Shown in pieces: positions 1-9,404 of a stretch of 64,000 nucleotides of DNA; position 1 is the first letter of the stretch, and each line of letters begins with the position of its first letter. This stretch comes from Emticicia sp. BO119 (GTDB lineage Bacteria; Bacteroidota; Bacteroidia; Cytophagales; Spirosomataceae), in contig NZ_JACETV010000009.1 of assembly GCF_013912375.1 (NCBI RefSeq), positions 124,001-188,000 of the forward strand, in the 5' to 3' direction. The notes below the pieces were generated by a model, which worked only from the letters and a program-made list of their open reading frames with translations, was not told the DNA's origin and made no database searches. A program made the position numbers and the translations under genes.

Positions 1-272
1 CAAAAGCAGGTATCATCGGTTTTACAAAGTCTGTTGCTAAAGAATTAGGCTCAAGGAATATTCGTTCTAATGCGATTGCGCCTGGATTTATTGAAACAGA
101 AATGACTGGAGAGTTGAACGAGAAGGCATTGGAAGACTGGTTGAAGAACATACCATTGAAACGTGCAGGACAAGGTGATGAAGTGGCAAATGCTTGTGTG
201 TTCCTGGGGTCAGATATGTCAAAATATATTACAGGTCAGGTTTTACAAGTTGATGGTGGTATGTTGATGTAA
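1..272 (+). CDS. fabG: 3-oxoacyl-ACP reductase FabG, C-terminal end (partial)
   Basis: This is the 3' end of a short-chain dehydrogenase gene whose start lies left of the window; the reading frame is in phase from base 3. The visible stretch holds the helix after the active site (KAGIIGFTKSVAKELG), the cofactor-proximal motif IRSNAIAPGFIETEMT and the C-terminal VLQVDGGMLM, all typical of FabG. FabG reduces 3-oxoacyl-ACP with NADPH in each round of type II fatty-acid elongation in the cytoplasm. The catalytic Tyr-Lys pair would lie at or just left of the boundary, so activity cannot be judged. Other short-chain dehydrogenases share these motifs, but the C-terminus fits FabG best. A hairpin terminator follows 40 bases after the stop. 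Confidence 0.85.
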   Translation, partial: KAGIIGFTKSVAKELGSRNIRSNAIAPGFIETEMTGELNEKALEDWLKNIPLKRAGQGDEVANACVFLGSDMSKYITGQVLQVDGGMLM

Positions 273-312
273 GTTCAGCGTGCGTATATTTATTATACAA
301 AGTGATAGTTTC

Positions 313-356
313 TATCGTCAAGGGAGATTAATGATTAGCCTTGACGATATTTTTTT
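313..356 (+). terminator. Intrinsic terminator after fabG
   Basis: An 11-bp perfect stem (313-323 with 339-349, arm TATCGTCAAGG) with a 15-nt loop is followed at once by seven T residues. It separates fabG from the next gene. Confidence 0.75.
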
Positions 357-450
357 GTATCTTGGCAAAATATTTGTTCACTTAAGGTGTTGTTTTTATA
401 GTACTATTTTTTAATAAAACTTCCCCGTTAGGAAACGGGCTCAAGGGTTT

Positions 451-2538
451 ATGAAATCCGAACTAATCTTTCAATCTTCACCATGGTTCATTATACTTTG
501 CTTACTTGCCGGAGCACTTTATGCGGTTGTATTATACCAGAAAAAGGCTAATTTTTCGGTCTCTCAAAACAGACTCTTAGCTGTTATAAGAGGCGTATTA
601 GTGGCATTTTTAGCTTTTTTGTTGATAAACCCTTTACTAAGAAGCAATAAATCTACTATTGAAAAGCCAACTGTTGTTTTTGCGATTGATAATTCTACTT
701 CGATGACACAAGTAGGCCAGGAAAAACTAACACAGCTAAAAGAAGATTTACAAAAACTGAAAGATGATATTGAGTCAAAAGGAGTGAGTGTGGAAATTAA
801 GACCCTCGAGGAAAAGGAAGATAATAAAGATATTAGTGGTGTGAAATTCGCTCAAAAAACTACTGATTTATCGGGTTTATTGGCTAATCTGAAAAATAAT
901 TATGAGGGAAGGAATCTTACTGATGTCATTCTTGTATCTGATGGAATTGCCAATTCAGGTATTTCGCCTACTTACGGGAGATATAACTTTAATATTCATT
1001 CTATAGGTTTAGGTGATACTACCCAAAAGAAAGATGTTAAACTAAATGCGGTTTATACCAACAGGATAGCATATTTAAGTAATAAGTTCCCTATACAGGC
1101 CGAAATCTCAAGTTATGGATACCAAGGTAAATCCACTACTGTTTTATTGAAACAAGGAGGTAAGATATTGGATAAACAAATTGTTAACTTTGATAAAGCA
1201 ACTGATCTAAAGCAAATAACTTTTTATTCAGCTGCCGAACAGAAGGGAATGCAACGCTATACAATTGAGGTTGCTCTGAGTAACGGCGAGTTTTCGACAA
1301 GAAATAATTCAAGAGATGTTTATATAGATGTTGTAGATGGTAAAGAAAAGATTTTATTAGTAGCTCTTGCACCACACCCTGATATTAAAGCAATCAAAGC
1401 TATTATCGAAAAAAATGAATTATATGAACTTACTGTAAAAGTAATCCAAAGCGATAATATCGGTGAAATAGGGAGTCAACCATTTGATGCCCTAATTTTA
1501 CATCAATTACCTGATTTGTATGGTTCAGGTGGAGGTCTGGTAACTCGCTTATTGGCTCAGCAGAAACCTACGTTATTTGTTTTAGGGAATCAGTCTAACA
1601 TAGCCAGTTTCAATGGTATGCAGCAAACGCTTAGTATCATTTCGCAGTCGGGTAGAGCGGATAAGGTAACTGCTAAATTTAATAGTAGCTTTAATTTATT
1701 TAATCTGGATGGAGAGAAGTTAGGTATTCTGGAGAAATTACCTCCATTATTATCACCTTTTGGTGAATACAGACCCTCTACAGGAAGTGAAATAATCCTT
1801 TATCAAAGAGTGGGTTCATTAGTCACGCCTAAGCCACTTTTAATAGCTAATACGACCAATGCCCGCAAATCAGCTGTTTTAGCAGGTGAAGGTATCTGGC
1901 AATGGCGTTTAGAAGAATTTGCTTTAACTGATAAGCAAGAGGTAGTAGATGAAATTTTCATGAAAACTTTACAACTCATTTCAGTTAAGGATGATAAACG
2001 TAAATTAAGAGTTTATCCTATATCACCTGAGTTTTCTATTGATGATAAGGTGATATTCGAGAATGAGGCTTACAATGATATTTATGAACGAATCTATAAC
2101 CAGAATATCAAATTAGAAATCACAGACGAAAAAGGAACCACCAAGAGCTATAACTATACAATTAGTCAGGAAAACACACGCTTTGAAATAACCGGTTTAG
2201 GAGAGGGCGTGTATCGCTATAAAGCCTCAACACAAGTATTGGGCAAAAGTGAGTCTGTAGATGGGCAGTTCATCGTTCGGAATGCCGATTTAGAAGGTCT
2301 CACCAATACTGCAGATTTCAATATGTTGAGAACCCTGGCTCAGCAAAACAACGGAAAATTTTTTATTGCCAGCCAGTTGGAGAAATTGAAAGAACACTTC
2401 TCAACCAACCGAAGCCCAGACAAAGTGACGAGCATTGAAGAGATGAATGAGTTCATAAATCTGAAGTGGATTTTCTTTGTTTTGCTATTTTTAGCTTCAA
2501 TTGAGTGGGTAACCAGAAAATATCTGGGAAGCTATTAA
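451..2538 (+). CDS. Membrane-anchored von Willebrand factor A domain protein
   Basis: Protein of 695 residues. Two hydrophobic segments near the N-terminus (about 12-29 and 42-63) are followed by a von Willebrand A fold. The fold starts at TVVFAIDNSTSM, where D80, S82 and S84 form the DxSxS metal-binding motif; a later LVSDGIANSG fits the second MIDAS loop. A long beta-rich region follows, and a last hydrophobic segment lies at about 672-688. Large proteins of this design are conserved in Bacteroidota and resemble the BatA/BatB aerotolerance family, but no bat gene cluster lies here. The extracytoplasmic domain probably binds a protein partner through a metal ion; the role is unknown. A 6-bp hairpin (424-429 with 434-439) lies just before the start codon. 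The gene stands alone. Confidence 0.8.
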   Translation: MKSELIFQSSPWFIILCLLAGALYAVVLYQKKANFSVSQNRLLAVIRGVLVAFLAFLLINPLLRSNKSTIEKPTVVFAIDNSTSMTQVGQEKLTQLKEDLQKLKDDIESKGVSVEIKTLEEKEDNKDISGVKFAQKTTDLSGLLANLKNNYEGRNLTDVILVSDGIANSGISPTYGRYNFNIHSIGLGDTTQKKDVKLNAVYTNRIAYLSNKFPIQAEISSYGYQGKSTTVLLKQGGKILDKQIVNFDKATDLKQITFYSAAEQKGMQRYTIEVALSNGEFSTRNNSRDVYIDVVDGKEKILLVALAPHPDIKAIKAIIEKNELYELTVKVIQSDNIGEIGSQPFDALILHQLPDLYGSGGGLVTRLLAQQKPTLFVLGNQSNIASFNGMQQTLSIISQSGRADKVTAKFNSSFNLFNLDGEKLGILEKLPPLLSPFGEYRPSTGSEIILYQRVGSLVTPKPLLIANTTNARKSAVLAGEGIWQWRLEEFALTDKQEVVDEIFMKTLQLISVKDDKRKLRVYPISPEFSIDDKVIFENEAYNDIYERIYNQNIKLEITDEKGTTKSYNYTISQENTRFEITGLGEGVYRYKASTQVLGKSESVDGQFIVRNADLEGLTNTADFNMLRTLAQQNNGKFFIASQLEKLKEHFSTNRSPDKVTSIEEMNEFINLKWIFFVLLFLASIEWVTRKYLGSY

Positions 2539-3171
2539 TTACGGCATTTTTCTTGATTTTTATATTTCGCAATAAAAAGATTTTTTAATAGAATTGCGAA
2601 TATTTGACTTGGTTTTGTGACTAAACGGTGACATTTTGCCATGTTTTTCAGCAGAATCAGGCCATTTTGTATTTTATTAATATAAAAGGTTCTTAATTTA
2701 TTGTACTTTTTCTTGTAAAACTATCCTTTTAAAATCTCCTTTCTGGTTTCCTTCTCGTGATTGTCCAATTAATAGGTGCCCTTGAACTCTGGCATATTTT
2801 ACTTTTTTGAAAGAAAAGACGGAGAAGGATTTTCGGAATACTATTGAATAGCATCAACTACTTGATTATATCAGGTTTTATTTAAGATAAAATTTAAAAG
2901 CGAAGCTTTTTGTAAAATTTTCTCAAATCAATAAAATCCTTTTTTCTGACTAATTTATTTTTTCTTAATTTTAAACTGTCATCTAATTATGAGATTTCGC
3001 AGAATATTTTTTGTATATTTAATAGAAAGCATAATTACAAAGAATAGTATTTTTCTTAGAAAAGAATTAAGTGGCGACAGTAAACTATGAAATTAATTTA
3101 GTCTTTGGGCTGTTATAGAACTTGTCCATTTTAAAAGGACATGTACAATTTTATTTAATAAATTATAAATC
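2539..3171. other. Intergenic region without a recognised gene
   Basis: A 633-bp AT-rich gap between two + strand genes. I see no open frame with coding character and no RNA gene. The only structure noticed is a short hairpin (2896-2901 with 2905-2910, AAAAGC/GCTTTT) followed by T-rich DNA. It is too small to call a terminator with confidence. Confidence 0.5.
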
Positions 3172-4179
3172 ATGAATATTGGAGATAAGGTAAGACTCAT
3201 ACACTCTAAAGAAGAAGGAATTATTACGCGATTTTTAAAAGATAATGTAGTTGAGGTTGAGATTGAAGCAGGATTTAAATTGCCTGTATTAAGAAGAGAG
3301 CTGGCAGTCGTTTCAACAAATGAGAAACAATTCTTTAAACCTGTTCAGCCTGCATCAAATACGGAGATAGCTAAACAGAAGGAATTCAAGCCAACTATCA
3401 AAGCCGACAAAGGAATTTTTCTGGCGTTCTTACCAATAAACGATAAGAGTGTGGCTATATATCTTGTCAATAACTCCGATTGGCATTTGCCTTTTTCATT
3501 GACTTTGAATAATGGTAGAATACACGTCGGACTATTAGGTGGGGTACTCAGAGGAAAAAGCACACAAAAATCAAATCTGGAATTAGATATTAAGGAAATG
3601 GAAGAATGGGGAAGTTTTTCTTTTCAGGCACTTTACTATACTGATGGTCCTTTCGATGAGCGTATATCATTGTCTAAAAAAATGAGAGTCCGCACAAGTA
3701 GCTGGGTTGATCATAAGAAAAAAGCACCTTTATTAGATAAAGAAGCTTATTTGTATCAATTAGATTCAGATGAAGTGGAGCAGGCTGTAGCAAAACCAAA
3801 AGAACAAGAGAAAAAGCTCGTAATAGATGTAAACAAGCTCAAAGAAGGCATGATGGAACAAAAGCAATCAGAAGTTTTACCAAAAAACTATGAGAAACCA
3901 ACGCAACTGGTTGATTTGCATATTGAAGAGCTAACCAAAAACCATCGCCTGATGGGTAATGCAGAAATGCTCGAACTACAAATCAATACATTTATGAATA
4001 AATTTGAGCAAGCCATAGCAAGCGGTATGGATGAAATAACATTTATACATGGTGTGGGTAATGGCGTTTTAAGACAAGAAATTCAGAAAAGACTATCCGG
4101 TCATAAAAACGTAGCCTGGTTTGAAGATGCGCAGAAAGAGAAATTCGGATACGGTGCTACCAGAGTTAAGATTAAATAA
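3172..4179 (+). CDS. DUF2027 / Smr domain protein
   Basis: Protein of 335 residues. The N-terminal 60 residues form a small beta domain (MNIGDKVRLIHSKEEG) like the SH3-type start of Bacteroidota DUF2027 proteins. A central beta domain and a charged linker (about 200-240) follow. The last 92 residues form an Smr domain with the DLH motif at 248-250 and the HGVGNGVLR motif at 293-301. Smr domains, known from MutS2, bind nucleic acid and in several cases act as endonucleases on DNA or on mRNA of stalled ribosomes. No MutS core is present, so this is a stand-alone Smr protein, probably cytoplasmic. The start is the first ATG after a long gene-free stretch. Confidence 0.85.
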   Translation: MNIGDKVRLIHSKEEGIITRFLKDNVVEVEIEAGFKLPVLRRELAVVSTNEKQFFKPVQPASNTEIAKQKEFKPTIKADKGIFLAFLPINDKSVAIYLVNNSDWHLPFSLTLNNGRIHVGLLGGVLRGKSTQKSNLELDIKEMEEWGSFSFQALYYTDGPFDERISLSKKMRVRTSSWVDHKKKAPLLDKEAYLYQLDSDEVEQAVAKPKEQEKKLVIDVNKLKEGMMEQKQSEVLPKNYEKPTQLVDLHIEELTKNHRLMGNAEMLELQINTFMNKFEQAIASGMDEITFIHGVGNGVLRQEIQKRLSGHKNVAWFEDAQKEKFGYGATRVKIK

Positions 4180-4253
4180 TTGTTCAGAACCTAAAACCAA
4201 TATTTTTTTTCTGCTTTGTGCGTTTTGCACAAGATTTCCAATTAACAATCATA

Positions 4254-5660
4254 ATGAAAAAATTACCGATTTCTGTTTGTTTGATTATAATCTCAGTTCT
4301 TTGTCCACTTTTAAAAACTAACGCTCAAAAAGCGAACCCGGAGGCCCCGGAAGAAAGGTACTTGCAAGATACAGTTAAGGTGCAAAAGGTTTTTTCAAAT
4401 ATCAGTATCCCGTTTGATATCTCAATGAATGACATTGAGCGACAAATCAATGCCTCTATTACTGGTCTGATCTATGAAGACAATAGTTATACTGATGGAA
4501 ATAATGATAACTTTAAATGTAAAGTCTGGAAAAAATCAAATATAATAATCACAGCAGCAACAAATGATGTTTTTGATTTTACGGTACCACTTAAAGTCTG
4601 GGCCGAACAGGGTTTTGGTGCATTTGGTATTATGAAATATGTTCCGGTAGAGTTCGAGATGAATTTAAAGTTTTCTACCAGATTTACTATCAGACAAGAT
4701 TGGGCTGTTCAGACTTTTACTACTCCGAACGGGTATGAATGGATTACAAAACCCAAATTAAATATTGGTTTTAATGTACCTCTTGATTTTATAGTAGGGA
4801 AAATTATTGATAATAACCATACAAGATTCGCCAAGTCAATAGACGATGCAGTTGCAAAAAATCTGACAATAAAACCTTATGTGGTTCAGGCATGGAATGC
4901 AGCCTTACAACCTTATTTGGTTTCTGATGAGTACCGCACATGGGTAAGAATTACGCCTTTAGAAATTTTTATGACCCCTCTTGTTACTACCGGAAGAAAC
5001 GTTAAATCAGTATTAGGTCTTAGGGCTTATACGGAAACTATTACAGGAGATAAACCTGTTTTGCCATTATCTGTCACGACAGTACCTAATTTGAAACTGG
5101 TATCAGCAATTCCGAATGAATTTCAAGTAGGGCTTATGAGTGAGGTGCCATATGCAGAGGCAGCAGTTGTGGCAAAAAAAATGTTCATTGGTAAAACTTA
5201 TGATTTTAAAGACGGAAAGTATAAAATTGAAATCACAGGTTTGGATATTTATGGAAGCAATGAATTTCTTGTAATCAAGGCTGATGTTAAAGGAAATCTT
5301 AAGGGAACAATTTATATAAAGGGGATTCCTGTATATAATGCTTCAAAGAAAAGTATTGTATTAAGCAATACTCAATTCGATATAAAGACAAAGAATATTT
5401 TAGCTAAAGCAGCGGCATGGGTATTGGAGGGAAGAATGGTAAAGATGATAGAAGATGAGTATGGACTACCAGTTGACGAATTATTAAACTATGCTAAGCA
5501 GAATGTCGAAATGGCAATGAACACCGAGTACAGAAAAGGGGTAAAGCTAAGTGGAAAAATTGAGAGTGTTTCGCCAGATAAAGTTTATCTTACCCCTTCA
5601 AGTATGGTTGCAATAGTTTTAGCCAAAGGAAAAGTAGAATTAAAAGTTGACGGATTATAG
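4254..5660 (+). CDS. DUF4403 family exported protein
   Basis: The frame opens at 4218, but the ATG at 4254 is chosen because it begins a clear signal peptide (MKKLPISVCLIIISVLCPLLKTNAQ), giving 468 residues. The mature part is rich in beta strands with recurring patterns (SIPFDISMNDIERQIN, FNVPLDFIVGKII, LSNTQFDIKTKN) that match the DUF4403 family of Bacteroidota. The fold suggests a tubular lipid-binding type domain, but no function is established. The protein should reside in the periplasm or on the inner face of the outer membrane. It begins 74 bases after the Smr gene, on the same strand. The RNase P RNA promoter follows its stop. Confidence 0.8.
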   Translation: MKKLPISVCLIIISVLCPLLKTNAQKANPEAPEERYLQDTVKVQKVFSNISIPFDISMNDIERQINASITGLIYEDNSYTDGNNDNFKCKVWKKSNIIITAATNDVFDFTVPLKVWAEQGFGAFGIMKYVPVEFEMNLKFSTRFTIRQDWAVQTFTTPNGYEWITKPKLNIGFNVPLDFIVGKIIDNNHTRFAKSIDDAVAKNLTIKPYVVQAWNAALQPYLVSDEYRTWVRITPLEIFMTPLVTTGRNVKSVLGLRAYTETITGDKPVLPLSVTTVPNLKLVSAIPNEFQVGLMSEVPYAEAAVVAKKMFIGKTYDFKDGKYKIEITGLDIYGSNEFLVIKADVKGNLKGTIYIKGIPVYNASKKSIVLSNTQFDIKTKNILAKAAAWVLEGRMVKMIEDEYGLPVDELLNYAKQNVEMAMNTEYRKGVKLSGKIESVSPDKVYLTPSSMVAIVLAKGKVELKVDGL

Positions 5661-5775
5661 GTGGGTAGTTTCGTATAAAAATTAAATGAAGATTATTTGG
5701 CGAAACTTTACTATGATACCATTTAGTCATATTTTATCATAGAATTTGTGATTAAGTGGGGTGAAAATCAATAAT

Positions 5776-5807
5776 ATTGCGCTATTAATATGTAACTATT
5801 ATCTTTG
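5776..5807 (+). promoter_or_regulatory. Promoter of rnpB
   Basis: A -7 box TATCTTTG (5800-5807) fits TAnnTTTG exactly. The -33 element is ATTG (5776-5779, 3 of 4 bases) with a 20-nt spacer. The predicted start falls at the 5' end of the RNase P RNA. Confidence 0.65.
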
Positions 5808-5810
5808 TGT

Positions 5811-6226
5811 AAAGAAAAAGTAAGTCGTCTTATCGCTACTTTGAGGGGTAACCCGATGAAGTTGAGGAAAGTCCGAACAGTGCAGAGCATCATGCTACCT
5901 AACGGGTAGGGGATAATCGAGCGATTGATTATCTACAGCCAGTGCCACAGAAAATATACCGCCTTCGGGTAAGGGTGAAAAGGTAGGGTAAGAGCCTACC
6001 GCTTGTTTGGTAACAAACGAGGCATGGTAAACCTCATGAACTGAAAGACCAAATAAACCGACGAAAGCAATCTCCGGATTGTTTAAAAGGCTGCTCGTCT
6101 GAGTCGGAGGGTAGGTTGATAGAAATAATAGGTGACTATTATTCCAGATAAATGATAAGACTTTAATACTTATTCTCGGGATAATTATTAAAGACAGAAT
6201 TCGGCTTACAGGCTTACTTCTTCTTT
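5811..6226 (+). ncRNA. rnpB: RNase P RNA (class A)
   Basis: This RNA is the catalytic subunit of RNase P, which removes 5' leaders from tRNA precursors. The universally conserved core is readable: GAGGAAAGTCCGAACA near the 5' end (CR I region), ACAGAAAATATACCGCC in the middle, and GAATTCGGCTTACAGGCTTA near the 3' end. The two ends can pair as helix P1 (5811-5824 with 6213-6226, one mismatch), which sets the boundaries. The length of about 416 nt is usual for type A RNA. A Bacteroidota-type promoter precedes it and a strong hairpin terminator follows at 6278. Confidence 0.95.
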
Positions 6227-6277
6227 ACTTTATATAGCATATATACGGAAAAATATATCCTAAATAGGTAATCTACT

Positions 6278-6319
6278 AAAAAAACCTTATAAAACTTTGA
6301 TTTTATAAGGTTTTTTTTT
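6278..6319 (+). terminator. Terminator of rnpB
   Basis: A stem of up to 17 bp (6278-6294 with 6301-6317; core AAAACCTTATAAAA) has a 6-nt loop CTTTGA and ends in a run of T. The loop contains the TTTG that serves as the -33 box of the rpsP promoter, so the two signals overlap. Confidence 0.85.
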
Positions 6320-6326
6320 ACTTTTG
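6296..6326 (+). promoter_or_regulatory. Promoter of the rpsP operon
   Basis: TTTG at 6296-6299, a 19-nt spacer and TACTTTTG at 6319-6326 match the Bacteroidota consensus TTTG-N19-TAnnTTTG exactly. The -33 box is the loop of the preceding terminator. The leader that follows contains a 5-bp GC hairpin (6347-6351 with 6357-6361) and then an A-rich tract directly before the rpsP start codon, with no Shine-Dalgarno sequence. Confidence 0.8.
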
Positions 6327-6378
6327 CAGTCCCAAAAATGCGGAAAGGGGACGGGCTCCCCATTAAAAAACAAAAAAA

Positions 6379-6918
6379 ATGGCAGTTAAAATCAGATTAG
6401 CAAAAAGAGGACGTAAGAAAGCACCATTATACGATATCGTGGTAGCTGACGCTCGCTCGCCACGTGATGGTAAGTTTATTGAGAAATTGGGTCAGTATAA
6501 TCCTCAATCTACCCCAGCTGGTATTACATTAAAAGATGACAGAGCTTTGTATTGGTTAATGGTTGGTGCAGAACCGACAGATACTACGCGCAAAATTTTG
6601 TCAGTAAAAGGTATAATGTTTAAAAAACATTTACAAGTAGGTGTTGATAAAGGTGCGATTACTCAAGAAGTAGCTGATTCGCGTTTTGAAGCCTGGGCGA
6701 AAGACAAACAAGAAAAACGTGAGTCAAGAATCGCTAAATTAACACAAGGTAAAGATGCGGTCAAACAAGCAGCCTTAGACGCAGAACGCAAAAAACGTGC
6801 TGATATGGAAGCTGCCAAACAAAAAGCGCAAGCAGAAGCGGAAGCAGCTGCTAAAGCAGAAGAAACAACTGAAGAAACTTCGGCAGCTGAAACTACTGAA
6901 GAATCGACAGAAGCATAA
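6379..6918 (+). CDS. rpsP: 30S ribosomal protein S16
   Basis: S16 binds 16S rRNA early in small-subunit assembly. The N-terminal 85 residues carry the family pattern (VKIRLAKRGRKKAPLYDIVVADARSPRDGKFIEKLGQYNP). At 179 residues it is about twice the length of E. coli S16. The extra part is a charged, Ala- and Glu-rich tail from about residue 115 (AKQKAQAEAEAAAKAEETTEE), a low-complexity extension common in Bacteroidota S16. It leads the order rpsP-rimM-trmD, which couples ribosome assembly and tRNA modification in many bacteria. The start codon is fixed by the promoter 50 bases upstream. Confidence 0.96.
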   Translation: MAVKIRLAKRGRKKAPLYDIVVADARSPRDGKFIEKLGQYNPQSTPAGITLKDDRALYWLMVGAEPTDTTRKILSVKGIMFKKHLQVGVDKGAITQEVADSRFEAWAKDKQEKRESRIAKLTQGKDAVKQAALDAERKKRADMEAAKQKAQAEAEAAAKAEETTEETSAAETTEESTEA

Positions 6919-6948
6919 TTCAGATAGATTTCTAAATGAAATGATAGA

Positions 6949-6976
6949 AAATCCTCGCCCAAAAGCGAGGATTTTT
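6949..6976 (+). terminator. Hairpin between rpsP and rimM
   Basis: A 10-bp perfect stem (6949-6958 with 6965-6974, AAATCCTCGC) with loop CCAAAA ends in TTTTT. It lies between two operon genes only 78 bases apart. It may act as a partial terminator that lowers rimM-trmD output relative to the abundant ribosomal protein. Confidence 0.65.
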
Positions 6977-6996
6977 ATATTAAACTCAATAATAAT

Positions 6997-7572
6997 ATGA
7001 CCAGGGATGATTGCTATTTATTAGGAAAAATAACAAAGACACATGGCCTTAAAGGAGAACTGGCTATCTGGCTTGATGTTGATTATCCGGAAGATTACGA
7101 AGAGTTAGATTCTGTTTTATTGGAGATTAAAGGAGAATTAGTGCCACATTTTGTAGAAGAAATCCAGATCAGACCTAACAAATCAATTATTAAGTTTGAA
7201 GATATAGATACTATTGAAGAAGCCCAGAAGATTGTGAACTGCGATATTTATCTTCCAGAAGATAATTTACCTGAACTGGAAGAAGATGATCAGTTTTATT
7301 ATCACGAAATTATTGGCTTTGTTATAATAGATGAAGTAAAAGGAAAATTAGGAAAAGTACTGGCTGTGTACACTTCAGACAGACAGGACCTCATTGCGAT
7401 GCAATATGAGGGTAAGGAGGTCTTGATTCCGATTGATGATGATATTGTAAAGACTGTAGACAGAAAGAAAAAAGAATTGTACACCAATCTGCCAGAAGGT
7501 TTGTTAGAAGTTTATTTAGATGATAATGCTACACAAGAACCTGACGATGATGACCTTGAAGAACATCAATAA
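6997..7572 (+). CDS. rimM: Ribosome maturation factor RimM
   Basis: RimM binds S19 and assists assembly of the head of the 30S subunit. The N-terminal RimM domain (about 6-90) starts with [19 protein letters not shown], a clear family signature. The PRC-barrel domain (about 100-170) contains [25 protein letters not shown] and the end motif [15 protein letters not shown]. The last 15 residues are an acidic tail ([15 protein letters not shown]). Length of 191 residues is normal. It lies between rpsP and trmD, five bases before the trmD start, so rimM and trmD are surely cotranscribed. Confidence 0.95.
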   Translation: MTRDDCYLLGKITKTHGLKGELAIWLDVDYPEDYEELDSVLLEIKGELVPHFVEEIQIRPNKSIIKFEDIDTIEEAQKIVNCDIYLPEDNLPELEEDDQFYYHEIIGFVIIDEVKGKLGKVLAVYTSDRQDLIAMQYEGKEVLIPIDDDIVKTVDRKKKELYTNLPEGLLEVYLDDNATQEPDDDDLEEHQ

Positions 7573-7577
7573 TCAAA

Positions 7578-8309
7578 ATGGAAATTCAGAATAAAGAAAA
7601 TTCAAATCAATTGGATATTGATAGTGGTAATGGAATTCGAATTGACATTATCTCATGTGTCCCTCGTTTGCTGGACAGCTATTTTGAATATTCAATTTTG
7701 AAACGGGCCAAAGACGCCGGACTTGCTGAGGTAGTTATTCATGATTTGAGAGATTATTCTGAAAACAAACATCGTCAGGTAGATGATTATGCTTTTGGTG
7801 GTGGTGCCGGAATGGTTCTTGGCATTGAACCGATTGCCAAGTGTATCCGCCATCTACAGTCGTTCAGAAATTATGAAGAAATTATTTATATGACACCTGA
7901 TGGCGATGTATTCGACCAGAAAACGGCCAACCGATTATCAATGACAAAAAATATTGTTATTCTTTGCGGCCATTATAAAGGTATTGACGAGCGGGTTAGA
8001 CAAGTCTTTATAACTAAAGAAATTTCAATAGGAGATTACGTATTATCAGGAGGGGAATTACCCGCAGCAGTTATTTCAGACGCAATTATCCGCTTGATTC
8101 CTGGAGTATTAAATGATGAAACATCGGCCTTAACAGATTCATTTCAGGATAACTTATTGGCTCCACCGGTTTATACAAGACCTGCTGAATTTGAAGGCTT
8201 AAAAGTACCAGAAGTTCTATTATCGGGACATGAGAAAAAAATTAATGATTGGCGCTTAGAACAATCCATTAAACGAACTCAGGATAGACGGCCTGATTTA
8301 TTGAAGTGA
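7578..8309 (+). CDS. trmD: tRNA (guanine-N1-)-methyltransferase TrmD
   Basis: TrmD methylates G37 next to the anticodon in tRNAs reading codons with first base C, using S-adenosylmethionine, and prevents +1 frameshifting. Family motifs are present: [28 protein letters not shown], the [12 protein letters not shown] loop, the trefoil-knot segment [15 protein letters not shown] and [16 protein letters not shown]. The knot binds the methyl donor. The protein has about 20 extra N-terminal residues before the usual first strand; no later Met fits, so the ATG at 7578 is kept. The gene for L19, often next in this operon, is absent here. Confidence 0.95.
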   Translation: MEIQNKENSNQLDIDSGNGIRIDIISCVPRLLDSYFEYSILKRAKDAGLAEVVIHDLRDYSENKHRQVDDYAFGGGAGMVLGIEPIAKCIRHLQSFRNYEEIIYMTPDGDVFDQKTANRLSMTKNIVILCGHYKGIDERVRQVFITKEISIGDYVLSGGELPAAVISDAIIRLIPGVLNDETSALTDSFQDNLLAPPVYTRPAEFEGLKVPEVLLSGHEKKINDWRLEQSIKRTQDRRPDLLK

Positions 8310-8578
8310 TTTACAGGCTAAAGACAAGTAACACAACACAAAGTACTGAACCTACAATTCCCACTTATTAGGGTTTTCAGTGGCATTATTCTTACTATTG
8401 AGTAATTTATTCTACAATATTCATTTCAGGAGTGGTTAAGAACTAACTTTGAGGCTATGGCTTATTTTTTTTGAACTTAGTATCAAATACGTAAGGTTGA
8501 TTCACAAGAAAATTAAGTCTTTAACCATAGTATTTAGCAACTAATTAATATCCATAATAACTTAAATTATTTAAAGCC

Positions 8579-8911
8579 ATGAAAAAGAATATTTGTTCTT
8601 CGCTTGCAGCTCTTGTTTTAACAATTTTTATCAGTATTAATGCAAACGCTGCGAAACCATCGACCGCTACAGAGAATCCTGTTAAAGTTTCAAAGAATGA
8701 AAAATTAATGTCGTCGGAAGAAGGTAAAATCATTTTATCAAGACTGGAAGAAATTAAGGCAATGGACAAGTCAGAAATGTCAGCCAAAGAAAAAAGAGAA
8801 TTACGCAAAGAGGTAAGAGCATTGAAAGCACAAGCTGCTCAGATTGGTGGAGGAGTATATATTTCTGCCGGAGCATTGATTGTGATTTTACTTTTGATTC
8901 TTTTATTGTAA
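8579..8911 (+). CDS. Small exported protein with C-terminal membrane segment
   Basis: Protein of 110 residues with unknown function. It has a signal peptide (MKKNICSSLAALVLTIFISINANA), a charged helical middle likely to form a coiled coil (about 45-88, rich in Lys and Glu), and a very hydrophobic C-terminus (YISAGALIVILLLILLL). Short proteins with this layout are common in Bacteroidota and probably sit at the inner membrane with the helix in the periplasm. It lies alone after a 269-bp gap and just before an acidic protein gene on the same strand. The start is supported by the signal peptide. Confidence 0.6.
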   Translation: MKKNICSSLAALVLTIFISINANAAKPSTATENPVKVSKNEKLMSSEEGKIILSRLEEIKAMDKSEMSAKEKRELRKEVRALKAQAAQIGGGVYISAGALIVILLLILLL

Positions 8912-8936
8912 AAAGTATTATTTTAAAGCAGGACTT

Positions 8937-9317
8937 ATGAAAACTAATCAGAAACCAAAAGGGAAAGAAGAAAAAATTGAAACAGAATTCCCGGGGTATC
9001 CTTTATATCCAGCTTCTGAAGATATTTATAGCCAGGGGATTAAAGAAGAAAATATAGACCCTGAAAATATAAATAAACTAAAAGAGCCGAATGAAAAGAC
9101 TGGTGGTGAATGGAATGAAAGCGATTATTATCATCAGGGAACTGGAGATGATTTGGATGTACCCGGCTCTGAATATGACGATAAAGATGAAGATATGGGT
9201 ATGGAAGATGAAGAAAATAACTATTACAGCCTTGGAGGAGATAATCATTCGGATGAGATTAATACAGACTTAGTTAAAGATGATTCTGAAGAGGATAACC
9301 AAGTAACAGAAGATTAA
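8937..9317 (+). CDS. Acidic low-complexity protein of unknown function
   Basis: Protein of 126 residues, dominated by Asp, Glu, Asn, Tyr and Gly, with no signal peptide and no recognisable domain. A Lys-rich start (MKTNQKPKGKEEKIE) is followed by a proline-tyrosine part (PGYPLYPASEDIY) and a long acidic part with short repeated forms such as YYHQGTGDD and YYSLGGDN. It is probably intrinsically disordered. Such proteins occur as stress-associated hypothetical genes in Bacteroidota, but no role is claimed. It starts 25 bases after the previous gene and may be cotranscribed with it. Confidence 0.55.
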   Translation: MKTNQKPKGKEEKIETEFPGYPLYPASEDIYSQGIKEENIDPENINKLKEPNEKTGGEWNESDYYHQGTGDDLDVPGSEYDDKDEDMGMEDEENNYYSLGGDNHSDEINTDLVKDDSEEDNQVTED

Positions 9318-9404
9318 TACTCGTATAGTTATGAAGAGTTGCCATAGCCGAAGTGCAAAAACCAAGCTACTAATTCAGCTAAAGGTTTTCTAACAGATAA
9401 CGCC

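Noticed and set aside
6663-6962. 99-codon reverse-strand frame opposite the rpsP tail
   Set aside because: It is a shadow of the repetitive Ala/Glu codons of the S16 extension and contains only Ala/Ser low complexity.
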